Source: Phoenix dactylifera
Taxonomy: Eukaryota > Streptophyta > Magnoliopsida > Arecales > Arecaceae
DNA length: 64,000 nt
NCBI RefSeq assembly: GCF_009389715.1
Contig: NC_052400.1
Location: 20,925,674-20,989,673 of the forward strand
Direction of reading: 5' to 3'
Shown: piece by piece, positions 27,476 through 39,360 of the stretch
Numbering within the stretch: the first letter of the stretch is position 1
How the letters are laid out: each line of letters begins with the position of its first letter
Made by a program: the position numbers and the translations under genes
Notes under the pieces: model-generated
The model's database searches: none
Told to the model about the DNA's origin: nothing
What the model saw: only the letters and a program-made list of their open reading frames with translations

Positions 27476-28619
27476 CAAGCAAGAGCCGCCTATGCGTGAC
27501 GTGCGCCATTCACGCGGACCATGCTTGCTAAGTGGAGAAGCATGTGGTCCACGTTAGTGAGCAATTGTTTATTCCATTAGGAGCTATCAGTGACGGTTGA
27601 AAAAGCCATTCCCGGTATCCATAACCATAGTCTCCTCTCCCTTCCCTTTTTTTTTTCTTTCTTTCTAATCAGAGTAGTTTCTCTTAACCATTTGTAGCGA
27701 GTAGATCTCATCCCCTTGATATTTTTAGCAAAGGCATTTTCAATGTGATACTCTACCCATTTCTCCATGCTTGTATATGCTATGCTGATCTTTTTCTACT
27801 AGAATTGGATATGTTTTTAATATCAAATAAATAGTATCATTTTGCAAGGAGAGAATGATGGAAAGTCAAGATTCGTATGGACATGTGCAAAAAATGGCTA
27901 AGCTCCTGCCAAAAAATAATGTTATAAATTGCCCGAGTTTTCAAAGCAAATTCAACTCATTATATGTGAGGTTGTTTAGAAAGCAGGATATTGAGTAAAT
28001 TCGATCAAAATGCAAGATTTTTGTCTAGACGGCTAGATCATTTTTTGATGCTCTTCTAATACACTCGCCAATATGATACAATCAATGTCTTTATTATTAC
28101 TACGTTGGCATATATGATTTGATATATTCTAACATATCATCTGACATGGTATTAGATAGAACCAAAACGAAAAAGATTTCTCCAATCCACTTTCAAATTT
28201 TATTTTTTTTTAGTATTAATTATTGAAATTGATATTGTAACATAAAAGTTAATCATTTAATTTATTATGTTAACTCAGATTTCAAGCAATATATATTTAT
28301 TTTTTCCCATTTTTCCAAATTTCCATTTTACTTGAGATATTTTGAAATTTAATCCTTCTCATTATGTGCCACCCTTGAGATTAGTCCAAGATTAGTGGTA
28401 GCAATCAATGAGTTTGGTTTGGGCTGATTTCATATAGCTTAGCCCATAGAGCTCGACTCGAATTCGATCCAACCCCACAACATGTCAGGAATGCTCGACT
28501 CAAACCTCGACCCTCAGCCAACCCATCAATCCACAACCAACTTGTTGACCCATCTAAATCCTAGTTCAATTAATTTTCAGTTTTATATTAAATAGGCAAA
28601 CCATTTTTGTATAGCAAGA
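27476..28619. other. Intergenic DNA, no gene recognised
   Basis: AT-rich sequence with short, unsupported ORFs. From about 28380 the text becomes rich in 'caacccaac / gggttgg'-like strings typical of old dispersed repeats. These continue on the other side of the inserted elements (28980-29200), as if one older repeat had been interrupted. Confidence 0.4.
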
Positions 28620-28808
28620 TCCGCCGTACTGGTATCAGTTGGCTACCGGTAGCAGCCCGGACCGAAACATACTGGTCTTATATCGGTCCTGTACCGGTCT
28701 CATACCGGTTCTCCAACGATAAGCTACCGGTACCGAATTCTACGCTGATCCGGTACCGGTCCCAGACCGGACCCGTACATATCGGGCCGTAGCGGTCGGT
28801 ACGGCGGA
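28620..28808. mobile_element. CCGGTACC-rich fold-back element
   Basis: Starts TCCGCCGTAC and ends GTACGGCGGA, a perfect 10 bp terminal inverted repeat. Inside, 'taccggt' / 'accggta' motifs occur at least six times on both strands ('ctaccggtag', 'gtaccggtct', 'ataccggttc', 'ctaccggtaccg', 'ggtaccggtccc'), so the 189 bp can fold extensively on itself. No clear target duplication. No coding capacity. Diverged relatives are at 20365-20540 and 41395-41545. Confidence 0.7.
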
Positions 28809-28812
28809 CCAT

Positions 28813-28975
28813 GTGAAAAGACTTTTCCATAAAACGTGGGAATCATATTCCCATGGAAATACAACTTTTCCGTCTTTCTCCTTTAAAAATTCTAACCAAA
28901 CAAAATGCATCTCATTACTTTTCTGTTGACCACACTTTTTTTTCTTCTTTTTCTATGAACCAAACGAACCCTAGG
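28813..28975 (-). mobile_element. Fragment of a Tourist-like MITE (same family as 51381-51858)
   Basis: In reverse orientation this stretch matches the left half of the MITE at 51381. Shared text includes 'attcccatggaaatacaact', 'ttttccgtctttctccttt', 'ctaaccaaacaaa' and 'catctcattacttttc', then 'gaaccaaacgaaccct' at the end. It abuts the fold-back element, with four bases between them. Confidence 0.6.
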
Positions 28976-29690
28976 ACTCGAACAAAAAATTGGATTGGGT
29001 TGGGATCACTCATGACCCAATCCAATCCAATCCATTTGCATCCCTATCTATAACCCAATATAGGTTGGGGGGAGGGGGGTGGGGGCTCCAATTTGGACTC
29101 AACCCAAACCAAGAACTCAATGTGTCGAGTTAGGTGGATTGGTTTCAAGTCGGATAAAATGGGTTAGCTAGGATTGCCGCCCCTGGCTAGGATCTCTGTA
29201 ATTTAAAACATTGTCCAAAATATAGGTCGGGTCCAGTGCAGATGAGGGTCCTCTCTTGCTCATTGTTGAATCGAACCACAAACCTCCCATATATTGTACA
29301 GTGTCCCAAGACTAGCAGGACTCCTGCTTGTACATGGATAAACTCGTGCTCAATACACCAAGCTCCTAACTCTCTCGATCATAAACAACCTAAGATTGGC
29401 TACTGGCCTACTTTTGTCCCTGGTTTTTGTCTTCATCATGCCATATCTTTCCTTCCAACGACCTTGCATAACCATCTATTTGTCGCCATCATTGCTCTCA
29501 CTTTTCTTCGTTCCATTTTGTTGAATCCCCAATGTCAAGCCATTCTCCATAATCATGGGAAATTGTTTATTCTAAAAATTTATCTCATGACAAAAGCGGG
29601 GTGGTGCAAGTCATGCCTCATGCCTCCAAGATTCCAACCAAGAGATGGAAATATTCCAAAATAAGATTACTTCATTTGTTTTCACCTATA
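28976..29690. other. Old dispersed repeat and unassigned DNA
   Basis: From 28976 to about 29190 the text is rich in 'gggttgg/ccaaccc' strings and a G-rich run near 29068-29090. A 142-codon open frame at 29236-29664 (+) shows no domain I recognise and no splice context; I do not call it a gene. Confidence 0.3.
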
Positions 29691-30240
29691 TATTATTATG
29701 TATATAGCATTATACTACAATATAATATAATGTAATATGCTATACAGTAGTTCTCCCACAAAATATTATAAATATAATAACCAAATACAATTGGGTATGC
29801 TATAATAATTCCTAATTGTATTACTATTGTCATATAAGAACATGACCATAATAATATCATATTGATTATAATACACAATTAATAGTTATTTTATTACTTT
29901 AAATTAATATTACAATATTTTTAACATGATATAGTATTGTACTATAATATCATGTTATAATATTAAATTTTATTAACATAGTAATACTAATATTACCATA
30001 AATTTGCTTTATTTGTATAATAATATGTACAAAATACACATATTGATATAGCAAAATAATATCATAATATGATTGTTTGATATCAACATATAATTTAACA
30101 CATTAGTATGATATCACTATATAATATCTTTTATGTTCATCGAATAATATAATATATCTGATACTATAATATATATTATAATATAATATATATTATTAAT
30201 ATTGAATTTTTAAAAAATGAAATTATCATATAAAATAGGT
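29691..30240. repeat. AT-rich low-complexity block
   Basis: Very high A+T with recurring TATAATAT, AATATTAT and ATATTATAATATAATAT strings on both strands. It resembles the block at 3540-3990. Confidence 0.7.
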
Positions 30241-31199
30241 TGTAACAGGTCGGGAGCAGCTTTGTTATTTCAGAAAAATCTGATAGTTTGTTGTTATTTT
30301 CAGTTTGTTCTAAAATTTTTTACCACAAAAGCATAAATTACACCTAGCACAGCTACGACATCAAGCATATTTTTTCCTAGTCTTATTTTTCCAATAGTAC
30401 TCCTACCAAACTCCACCGAAGAATTTTCCCGGTTCAAACCATGAGGAACTTTGACCACCGCTCCAACAATCGAGCCGGTATGAGCGGATTAGTGTTTGTG
30501 AACTTTGACTGGCGCTCCAGAAACCAGGTGCAAGCAGTTGAATTGTTTATTTTTATTTTATTTCTTTCTCTCCTTTTCCTTTGTTCAGTCACCTTCCTTG
30601 CGACGATCAAAACCTCTCTTCGACGCCATGGCCTCTTCTCTACGCTGCCGTCTCACAGGACGTAATAGAGGTGAAGGACAGTGTAATGACCCTTAAGAAG
30701 GAGAAGGAGAAGAAGAAGAAGAAGAAGAAGAAGAAGGATTCTCCTCCCCGAAGGCTTGCAAAACAGGCCAGAGATCTGACTTTATGATAAAAAAGTGAGT
30801 ACATAGGCACACTGAGTCTGCATCACTGAATGTGGAAAGCTCTTATTGCTTAGGCTTACAGCTCCATGACCAATGGTGTGAAATTAGACTGACCTCCGAT
30901 AAGTTGAAGCAAAGAATGATTGATTAGATCTATTTGTACTTGAGTGAGTTTTAGCCATCCATACTGTTCTCCAGTGCAAACTGCAACCAGAATAAATCAA
31001 AGAAGCCCTGCTTTAAAACTGTACCTGCTCCTCAATCTCAGCACAGAGCTATCAGCGATCCTACCTACCATCTTCTGGTTGTTAGACAGCTCCATTCCTG
31101 ATATCATCCGCAGAAGGCAAGATTGAGTTGATTGTTTTGGCAGTCATACCATGTCAAGCTCTTGAATAATTTCTGACATTAACATGAGAAAGGATCAAG
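30241..31199. other. Intergenic flank of the young copia insertion
   Basis: No gene was recognised. A (GAA)n tract lies at about 30697-30737. Short ORFs around 30441-30787 end in a lysine run encoded by this microsatellite and look spurious. Confidence 0.35.
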
Positions 31200-31204
31200 T
31201 TATG

Positions 31205-31436
31205 TGAAGAGTTTCTAAGTCACTGTAAATGACTCCTGAGAAGGTTTCAGAGAGAAGTTTCAGTGAGAGAAGGAGTAGAGTTTTTATTCACAAATACATT
31301 GTCATTCTTCTGAGTTTATTACATTCCCTTATATAGGGATCAAGATCGAATCAGTTGAACTGGGATTGTTACAACTGATTCAGTTTAACCAACTGATTCT
31401 GGTAAGAGAGGTTTCTGGAACAGTGATCATTCAAGA
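31205..31436 (-). repeat. 3' LTR of the copia element
   Basis: Identical to the 5' LTR over its full length. Read on the minus strand it starts TCTTGAATGATC and ends CTCTTCA. A TATATAAGG box lies in the middle (CCCTATATAAGG). With the TTATG target duplication the boundary falls at TC..CA rather than the usual TG..CA. Confidence 0.9.
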
Positions 31437-32924
31437 CCCCCCGTCAAGCTGAGAGGTCGGAAGAACATGAAGCTTGGAGCAGAGGAGATGATGCCGTTGA
31501 GAAGAGTGAGCTTTTGTAAACAAGTCTGCTGGTTGGTCAATAGAGGAGATGTGGCTGAGTTTGATTTCACCAGAGTTCACCTTCTCCCTAACGAAGTGAT
31601 AGTCAATTTCTATATGCTTGGTTCGTGCGTGAAAAACCGGATTAGTGGCCAGTGCCAAGGCAGAAACATTATCACACAAAAGTTCAGTGGGGGTGATAGT
31701 AGAAATGTGAAATTCACACAGTAACCGGCGAAGCCAGATGATCTGAGTAGATGTAATGGCTAACGCCCTGTATTCAGCCTCCGTAGATGAACGGGCAACC
31801 GTAGGTTGCTTCTTGGAGTACCAGGAGATGGGATTATCTCCGAGAAAGACGCAGAAACCAGTCGTGGACTTGCGATCAAAGGGGTCACCAGCCCAGTCCG
31901 AATCACAATAGGCGGTGAGGACGAAGGAACTGGGACGGTAGGTCAGTGAAAAATCCAATGAACCTTTCACATAACGAAGCACTCTTTTAAGCAGCTGATA
32001 GTGAGAGGTCAATGGTTTATGCATGAATTGACAGAGATAGTTCACTGCAAAAGTAAGATCTGGTCTAGTAATGGTCAGGTATTGAAGGGATCCAGCAAGT
32101 CGGCGATAGAGTGCAGCATCTGGAAATAAGATAGAATCTGTAGAGGAAGTCGAATGCTTTGTAGGTAAGGGAGAGGACACTGGTTTACAATGCTCTAACC
32201 CAGCTCGTTGCAGAATGATGTTTGCATAGTGCTGCTGATGAAGAGAGATACCTTGAGAAGAGAAGACAAACTGCACCCCTAAGAACTGAGACAGATTTCC
32301 CAAGTCCTTAACTTTGAACCTGAGCTGAAGTCGGAGCAGAAGATCAGCAATTGCATCCTTATTATTGCCAGTTAATAGAATATCATCGACGTATATTAGG
32401 ATGTAAATATGGACACTTTTGCAAGCAAAGAGAAACAGAGATGGGTCAGCCTTGCTAACAGTGAAGCCTTGCTCAAGAAGGAAAGAGGAGAAGGTAGAGA
32501 ACCCTTGACGTGGTGCCTGTTTCAGCCCATACAGAGCTTTCTGAAGAAGACAAACGTGCTGAGGGAAAGATGAGTCAACGAAGCCCGGCGGCTGTTCCAT
32601 AAGCACTGTTTCATTGAGTGTACCATGAAGGAAGGCGTTTGAGATGTCCAGTTGTCTAATAGGCCAGTTAGAGGTCAGGGCAACAACAAGAAGCACTCTG
32701 ATTGTTTGAAACTTGGCAACCGGGCTGAATGTTTCAGTGTAATCAACACCAAACTCCTGATTGAACCCTTTAGCAACCAAACGTGCTTTGTAGCGTGCGA
32801 TGGATCCATCAGAGTGTTTCTTGATTTTGTAGGTCCATCGACACCCAAGAACGTTTTGATATGTTGGTCTGGGAACAAGTCTCCAAGTTTGTTGATCCAT
32901 TAAGGCATTGAACTCCGTAGACAT
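31431..32924 (-). pseudogene. copia reverse transcriptase / RNase H ORF segment
   Basis: An open frame of 497 codons, in phase with the integrase segment after its stop. It contains the RT entry text TWRLVPRP, the RT core with YVDDILLTGNN, the LYRRLAGSLQYL region, and RNase H motifs (TEAEYRAL, KHIEIDYHFVREKV, DLFTKA). The stop codon lies just inside the 3' LTR, as is common in this group. The RT/RNase H part itself shows no lesion. Confidence 0.9.
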
Positions 32925-32933
32925 TGCCTGACG

Positions 32934-34403
32934 CTAATTAGAATCAAGAACAGCAGTAGAGTAACAGGTGGGTTCAACAAGGGAAGAAATATTTGTGTGA
33001 AGGGAGAATATTTCCTTAGGTTTTAGAGACCCAGTTTGTGATCTGGTGATCATAGGATGTCTGACTGGTAGTGGCACAGACAAGGATGTGGGAACGGCAG
33101 TTGAAGGTATCGAAGAGAGTGAAGGTGTGCCAGTATTAGTGATAGTATGAGAAGAAGAAGTGTGGGAAGAGAGAGGTAACTGATCAGTGGCTGTTGCAGA
33201 TGAAGAAGAAGAAGATTGTACTGCTGGGGTATGAGATGGACGAGGACAGTTGGAAAAGTCCGGAACTAGCAACGGTGTAGGTATCACTGGTGGACTTGAA
33301 GAGGAATTGGATACCTGAGAGAAGGGAAAAATATGCTCATCAAACTGAACGTGCCTGGAAATGAAAACACGACCTGTTGTAGGATTGTAACAGCGATAGC
33401 CCTTGTGTTGAGTAGAGTATCCAAGAAAAATACAGAGAAGGGAGCGTGGAGCCAATTTGTTATGCTGGTAAGGCTTAAGCCAGGAAAAGCATTGACATCC
33501 GAAGATCCGAAGTAGAGAATAGTCCGGAGGATGTCCATGGAGAAGCTCATAAGGTGATTTGTGGTGTAAAATGGGAGACGGTGCACAGTTGATGAAGAAT
33601 ACAGAAGTTAAAAGAGCTTCTACCCAGAATGAAACCGGTAGAGAAGAAGTAATTAGAAGACTTCGAATAGATTCCAGGATATGTCTGTTCTTTCGCTCTG
33701 CAACCCCGTTTTGCTCTGGAGTATGAGGAGACGACCGTTGATGAAGGATACCATACTTAGAAAATAGAGAAGAAAATTTCTTGGAAGTGAACTCACCACC
33801 ACTGTCTGAACGAAACACTTTAATGGAGGCTGTGAATTGAGTTTCAACCATGCTCTTAAAATGTATGAATATAGGTAAGACATCTGATTTGTATTGAATT
33901 GGAAAGACCCAGGTAAATCTGGTAAAGTCATCAACAAAGGAAACATAATATTTGAACCCTTGCTGTGAGGAGACAGAGGAAGGTCCCCAAACGTCCGAAT
34001 GAATGAGTTGAAGAGGAGCTGTAGTGGTATGAGCTGCCTTATGAAATGGTAGTCTGCTGCTTTTGGCCATACGGCAGGCCGAACAGGAGGAAGTAGACTG
34101 CTTGGTGCTAGGAATGAGCCTTCTTGACATAAGGGTGCGAAGAACAGCAGAGCCCGGATGACCAAGTCTTTGGTGCCATGTATCATGTGAAGTGGTGGAA
34201 GTAAGAAGAGCAGTAGAACCAGATGAGGAGATATGAGAGTTGGAAGTAGTGAGTTGAGAAAACTGAAAAGGGAACCTGTATAACCCATCAGTACAACGAC
34301 CGTGAAGAATCGTCCTGTTGGTGATGTTGTCCTTAATGGAGCATCCAGAAGAATTGAAGATCAGTGTGCAGTTATTATCGCAGGCAAGTTTGTGAACTGA
34401 CAA
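32934..34403 (-). pseudogene. copia integrase ORF segment
   Basis: An open frame of 489 codons overlapping the gag-protease frame. It has the integrase HHCC zinc finger (H in DTWHQRLGHP, then CSACRMAKS), and the catalytic DDE core (HSDVWGPS; FRSDSGGEF; PEQNGVAERKNR). A Ser/Pro/Thr-rich linker leads towards the RT. It ends at a TAG codon at about 32931-32933. The RT frame continues on the far side in the same phase, so this is a point nonsense mutation and not a natural end. Confidence 0.9.
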
Positions 34404-35644
34404 TAAATTATGTGAAATACCAGGGTATGAAGAACTTGAGACAGTTGAAGATTATGGGACGGTGTTTGAAGAATTCCTGTCCCAGTATGGTGAATCGGAA
34501 TGGTGGAGTTGTTGCCTAAGGACACATGCTCATGACCTTGATACGGTGCAGAGTTCTGAAGAATGGATGGATCAGGAGTCATGTGGGATGTAGCCCCACT
34601 ATCAACAACCCAATCAGAAGTTCTTGAGTGCTCAAGAGGATTAGCCAGCAAAGCCTTCTGACTGAAGAAGGAACGAGACGAATCAGACGAAAAGGTAGGA
34701 TCCAGTCTGTGCCAGCAGTTGATTGCCGTGTGACCTCGCTTAAAGCAAATTTGGCATTCTGGTAAGCTTCTAGGATCTTTGCCTCGGCCTGACGGAAACC
34801 AGGGTCCAGATCGACCGCGACCACGGCCTCTGAAGGGAAGCTCCCTGCTAACAGAGGAGAATCGGCCTCTTCCTCTCCCACGGAGAGAAAGTAGTGCGAG
34901 ATTTGTGTCGAAAGTAGTCGATTGCTTGTCCTTGGCTGTTTGAATGATTTCCTCACTGCTAAGAAGGGCGTATAACTCATCCAGATTAAGTGAAGAGCTT
35001 CTAATTCTAACAGCCGTTGCAAATGAATCATAGGAGGAAGGTAAACCATTCAGAATATGTAGTATAATATCCTCGGTATCAGGCTTAGACCCGGCAGATG
35101 CAAGAGCAGTGACAATATTCCTAACATGAGTCAGGTATTGTTGCATGGATTTGTCATTTTTCTTAATGCTGTGGAGCTCATTCTTTAGTTGAATGACATG
35201 AGATCTTGATACAGAGTTTAACCGACGTTCTAAAACCGACCAGATCTGATGCGTGTGTACCAGATTTATGACGAATGGTAGAATTGATGGAGAGATGGTT
35301 GACTGTAGAGCTGATGCCAAGAACTGATCAAGGAATAACCAGTGGTCAGAGTCAGCGGAAATACCTGAGGTTGAGGATGAGGGACCTTCGAGAAAATCAT
35401 GATACCCGCTTGCTTTGAACAATCGGATGATCTGAGATTTCCAGGTGAGAAAGTTCTCTGCAGTGAGCTGGGTGGGAACCAGGGAATTTATGCGAGAGAT
35501 CAGGAATTTCAGTTTGGGTGGTATAGCAAAATCCTCAGAATCCCTTGTGTCATCTCTTGTTCTCATAGTATCCATTGAATGTGGGTCGGTTTGTTCATCA
35601 AGTTCTGGTAGAACTACTTCCAGGGTGAATGAATCGGAAGACAT
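34361..35644 (-). pseudogene. copia gag-protease ORF, ends at a frameshift
   Basis: An open frame of 427 codons. The N-terminal half is a copia Gag (text such as LTAENFLTWKSQIIRLF and MQQYLTHVRNIVTALAS). An RG-rich tract and a CCHC zinc knuckle follow (C-QI-C-FKRG-H-TAIN-C), then the aspartic protease motif DSGAT. The frame ends early, with about 10 codons of unrelated sequence. A single-base deletion in a C run near 34426-34433 throws translation out of the protease-integrase frame, which resumes in the neighbouring ORF. This copy should therefore yield Gag and a protease truncated at its C-terminal end. Confidence 0.9.
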
Positions 35645-35753
35645 AGGTTGTGATGAAGCTGCAGCTCTTCATTGGTTGATCTGCAGCAGGAAGATGAGAT
35701 GAACTACTTCTTGATTTGGAGATTGGAGGATCAGTTCTTGAGGAAAGTAGCCC

Positions 35754-35765
35754 GCTCTGATACCA
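35754..35765 (-). other. Primer-binding site, initiator-Met tRNA type
   Basis: The minus strand reads TGGTATCAGAGC immediately after the 5' LTR. This is the standard plant copia PBS complementary to the initiator methionine tRNA 3' end. Confidence 0.9.
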
Positions 35766-35997
35766 TGAAGAGTTTCTAAGTCACTGTAAATGACTCCTGA
35801 GAAGGTTTCAGAGAGAAGTTTCAGTGAGAGAAGGAGTAGAGTTTTTATTCACAAATACATTGTCATTCTTCTGAGTTTATTACATTCCCTTATATAGGGA
35901 TCAAGATCGAATCAGTTGAACTGGGATTGTTACAACTGATTCAGTTTAACCAACTGATTCTGGTAAGAGAGGTTTCTGGAACAGTGATCATTCAAGA
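35766..35997 (-). repeat. 5' LTR of the copia element
   Basis: Identical to the 3' LTR. On the minus strand its 3' end (CTTCA) is followed directly by the primer-binding site TGGTATCAGAGC at 35754-35765, which fixes this boundary. The TATATAAGG motif is the likely promoter for the element's transcript. Confidence 0.9.
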
Positions 35998-36002
35998 TTA
36001 TG

Positions 36003-36587
36003 TTCCTACAGCCTTTATGGGTTATTACTGATGCTTCTGAACGATGAGTTGTTATGATAACCCCCGGTGTTGCTCCAAATATTATGAATCATAGTGCTAA
36101 TTCATGTGCGAGTTCGAATGAGAAAAATATAGTTAAATACAAAACATAACATCCAGTGAAAGCAACCTTCTAAACATTCTATAAGTTTTTTAAATGACCA
36201 TAAATATTGGAGGGATTGTAGATAATGGATTAATAAGAATTGGTCAAGGGAAATGTATTGATCAACAAGCACATGTGCAAAGCCAGAGGCCGGAATCGAG
36301 GCATGGCATCAGTAGCTAGAAAAGGAGAAATGAGCATACAGTCGCATAAATAAAAAGTATCCACAATATAGACAGTGATATCAGTCATCAGATGCTAAAG
36401 TGTGAGTTACAAGAATGCGTACAAAACTTTTGACTGTCATACTTTTGATTCAGATACTTCACTGTTCGATTATAGGCATCTATATATGATGCTACTCATC
36501 TGTCCAATGCTGGCGAAAAATATACAGCCGGACAGTTTGGGTGAATAAAAACAAGCAACTAACATTCCCTACTGACAAAAATTAGCA
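36003..36587. other. Intergenic and probable 3' UTR of the CHUP1-like gene
   Basis: Between the copia insertion and the CHUP1-like stop codon. No gene was seen. The right part probably includes the 3' UTR. Confidence 0.4.
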
Positions 36588-39243
36588 TCAGTTGCTAAAG
36601 GATGATGATCTCCTAGTGAGCTTCTCTGCCCCTCGTGTGCTCTTCAAAGCATCTGCATACTTCTTAAGCTCAACCTTCCCAGGAATATCAGTGCGTTTGT
36701 GGTCAAGCAGACTATTATTCCGAGCCAAATTAATCGATATCTCCTCTCTGGAGTCCATGTTCTTGTACCTATATGGTGTCTCATCATCATTCCGATAAAC
36801 TTCTTCGAGGTTGAGCTTCCTTAGCCTTTGGATATCCAAAGAGGGCCTAGAGTGGCTTTGAAACTGAGCAACCTTACCCTGGTGCTGTTCATCTGGCTGT
36901 GCTTCCATTCCTGCCAATCGATTGGCCTGGCCAGGTTCATCCATGAGGCATGAAGAAAGGCTATTGCACGAGTCTCTTCCAATCATTTCATCAATGGAAC
37001 AGGTGGAAAAAGATGCCCTTTTTTCAGAATTAGCATAGCTTGTGGGAGTTCGATCTGAAGACGAAATTTTGTTTGTGTGTGCACCTTTCCCCAAGACCAG
37101 CTTCTTAAGCTTGCTAAAAATTTTTGATTTATTCGAACCGCTACGTTTCGTCATGGAGATATCGACGCAACCGTCATCGAGTTCTCCATTGGATGCTTGT
37201 GAAGAAGAAGAGTACTCCGAGTCGAAGTCAGCGAGACTCAAGCTCTTCTCATCGGCACCAGAATTTGCGTATTCCAATATGAGCTGTTTGGCCTTCTCCT
37301 CTGACTTGGGACTCAAACTCCTGCTTAGATCTCTTGCAACTGTTTTGCCTGGAGGGGCTTGATAGTTCCTCAGCTCATACCGTAGGCAAGCATTGACCCA
37401 TCTAAGATACACCAATTCCTCAACATCGGCACATCGATCTGTTCGGAGCTGCTCAAGGTCCTTAGTCAACTTGTCATTTGCTTGTCTCAGCTGATGGATT
37501 TCGTCCGATGATGCTTCGGGCTGCGATGGAGCTGGAATTGGTTAGAACAACAGCCCAGAATTTCAAGTAAATAAGAATAAGCAAAACTGCCACATTAGGC
37601 AAAAACATGGTGAAATTTGAGAAGGACAGAAACTTGGTATTCATGCAGAATAGTAGGAGGAGGAATGGGAAGAAAGTCAAGAATAACTAGCAGGAAATAA
37701 AGATAAAGTAGACCATCAAACTATGTACACAGGAAAGCAGATCTTACAGCAGAATATGAACACAGAGTTTCATAAATGCAGTTTTTAAAAGCCCAAGCAT
37801 GAAGACTGTTCTTATGGCGAGGGATTAGAGCACATGAAGTTACCATAACCAGTGATATAAAAACATTAGGAGCGGCCAGCCATGTACTGTCAATGGAAAT
37901 AAATGACAACTTGATCCAAATTAAAGTGTGGATGTTACCTCCGGCCCCTCAAGAACAGAAGAGGCAAGAATTTGTGTGGCCTCCAATCTATTTGCTAAAT
38001 CAGAATTCTCCCGTTCCAGCTTTGAGTTCACCATTCTTAGCTCTGCAACTTCACCTTCCAACTCTTCCAGCCTCTTCAACTTCCTCTCGACCTCCGCATT
38101 ATTTCTCCCATCCTTTTGCTCCCTGCATTGCAGCACACTGAGACTCTGGCGAAGGGAAGCTATTCTCTCCTTTGCCTGCTCGGCATCTGATTTCAACTTC
38201 TTCTTCAGAAGTTTAATCTTCGCTCTTGCTGCATTCAGCTCAGCCACGGCTCTCGAGCAATCCGACACCTTAGACTGGAGCCTCATGTTTTCAGCCTGCA
38301 AAGAGTCGACCTTTAAAGAGTACAACTTGGTTTCCATCGAGTTGATCTTTAACTGGTTCTCAAGCTCTCTCATGGCAGCCTCTTGCTCTTTCATCCCGTA
38401 GTATTCAAGGAGTTGCAGCTCCAGATTCCTCTCCCTCTCCCGGAGGGACCATACCAATTTCCTTAGGTGTGCAATCTCTTGCTCCATCGCCGTCTCCTCT
38501 TTGCACTCCAACTTCGGTGTCGAGGCGGTGGAGGCGGTTTCCACATCTCGCCCACCTGCCCGGAATGCTGTTGACACGAGATCATTAAACTCCGGCAAGG
38601 GGAATCCCTTCCCATCTCCTGAACTCTTCCTGGTCGGAGACAGCCCCACAAAAGTAGTAGTTGTTGTAGTTGTGGTGGTGGTGGTGGTGGTGGAAGTCCT
38701 ATTAACGATCTTAGCCAAAGTTTCTCCCTTCCAAACATAAAAACACCCGATTCACAAACAACCATATGAATCTCTCAGCGCACACAAAAAGTAGCACAAA
38801 GCTTTCCATAAAAAAAAAAAAGGTTTTTCTCAATCCTTCCTTCCTTTCTTTAAAAAAAAAAAAAATGCATCAAATATGAAAATGGATTCTTACTTTTTTC
38901 CGGATGCGGAGTTCTTCGCTGAGGCTATCAGATGTCTTCCCACCAGCTGCAAGAAATAACAGATGGAAATACCGCCATGTATAAAAAAAAACAATTTTGA
39001 TAGCAGAAACGTACGAAAAATCGAATCTTGATAACAGATCAGAGACAAGGGCACGAGGGCAAAGGAAAAACCTGAAGAGGCGGGAGGAGTCGCGGGAGGC
39101 CGGGATCGAGACCGGACGTGGTATACGAGGAATCCAGCGAAGGAGAGAGCGAGAGCGACGCCCAGTTTGAGAAGCAGGGGCTTCACCCGGGGCCTGGCCC
39201 TCAGAGCCAATTCCATCTCCGGTCTTTTACGACCATCTACCAT
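36588..39243 (-). CDS. CHUP1-like coiled-coil protein, 4 exons, 648 aa
   Basis: Exons: 39072-39243, 38894-38946, 37939-38727, 36588-37520, all with GT..AG borders and matching phases (1947 bp). The N-terminus has a hydrophobic segment (VALALSFAGFLVYHV) after basic residues, a likely membrane anchor. Then come a poly-Thr tract (about 13 Thr), an LPEFNDLV motif shared with CHUP1 proteins, a long coiled coil (about residues 110-340, heptads such as LRKLVWSLRERERNLELQL), and the family hallmark VEELVYLRWVNACLRYELRN. The C-terminal part is Ser-rich and basic, and is shorter than in true CHUP1. CHUP1 anchors chloroplasts to actin. This shorter paralogue (resembling Arabidopsis At1g52080-type actin-binding proteins) may have a related cytoskeletal role, which is inference. 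The start at 39243 is uncertain; Met at 39216 is an alternative. The exon 4 acceptor was chosen because it keeps the frame. Confidence 0.88.
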
Positions 39244-39360
39244 CCAAAGCTATCTCTATATGCGTATATCAAGAGAACTGTCGCCGTCTACAAGCACTTG
39301 AAGCCGAGCGGCAGCGCAGCAGCGGATCACAGCCCATCAACCGGAAGAATGGGATCATAG

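Larger units (their letters stand above)
31205..35997 (-). mobile_element. Young, nearly intact Ty1/copia retrotransposon
   Basis: Two identical 232 bp LTRs (31205-31436 and 35766-35997) flank a copia internal region read on the minus strand, with order gag, protease, integrase, RT, RNase H. A perfect 5 bp target duplication TTATG is at 31200-31204 and 35998-36002. Immediately inside the 5' LTR is TGGTATCAGAGC, the usual initiator-Met tRNA primer-binding site. A CTTGACGGGGGG polypurine tract abuts the 3' LTR. The domain order and conserved text fit copia; the Ale-like lineage is a guess. Two coding lesions (see the ORF entries) mean this copy is probably not autonomous. Confidence 0.95.

Noticed and set aside
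29236..29664. 142-codon plus-strand ORF
   Set aside because: No recognisable domain and no promoter or splice context; the surroundings are old repeats.
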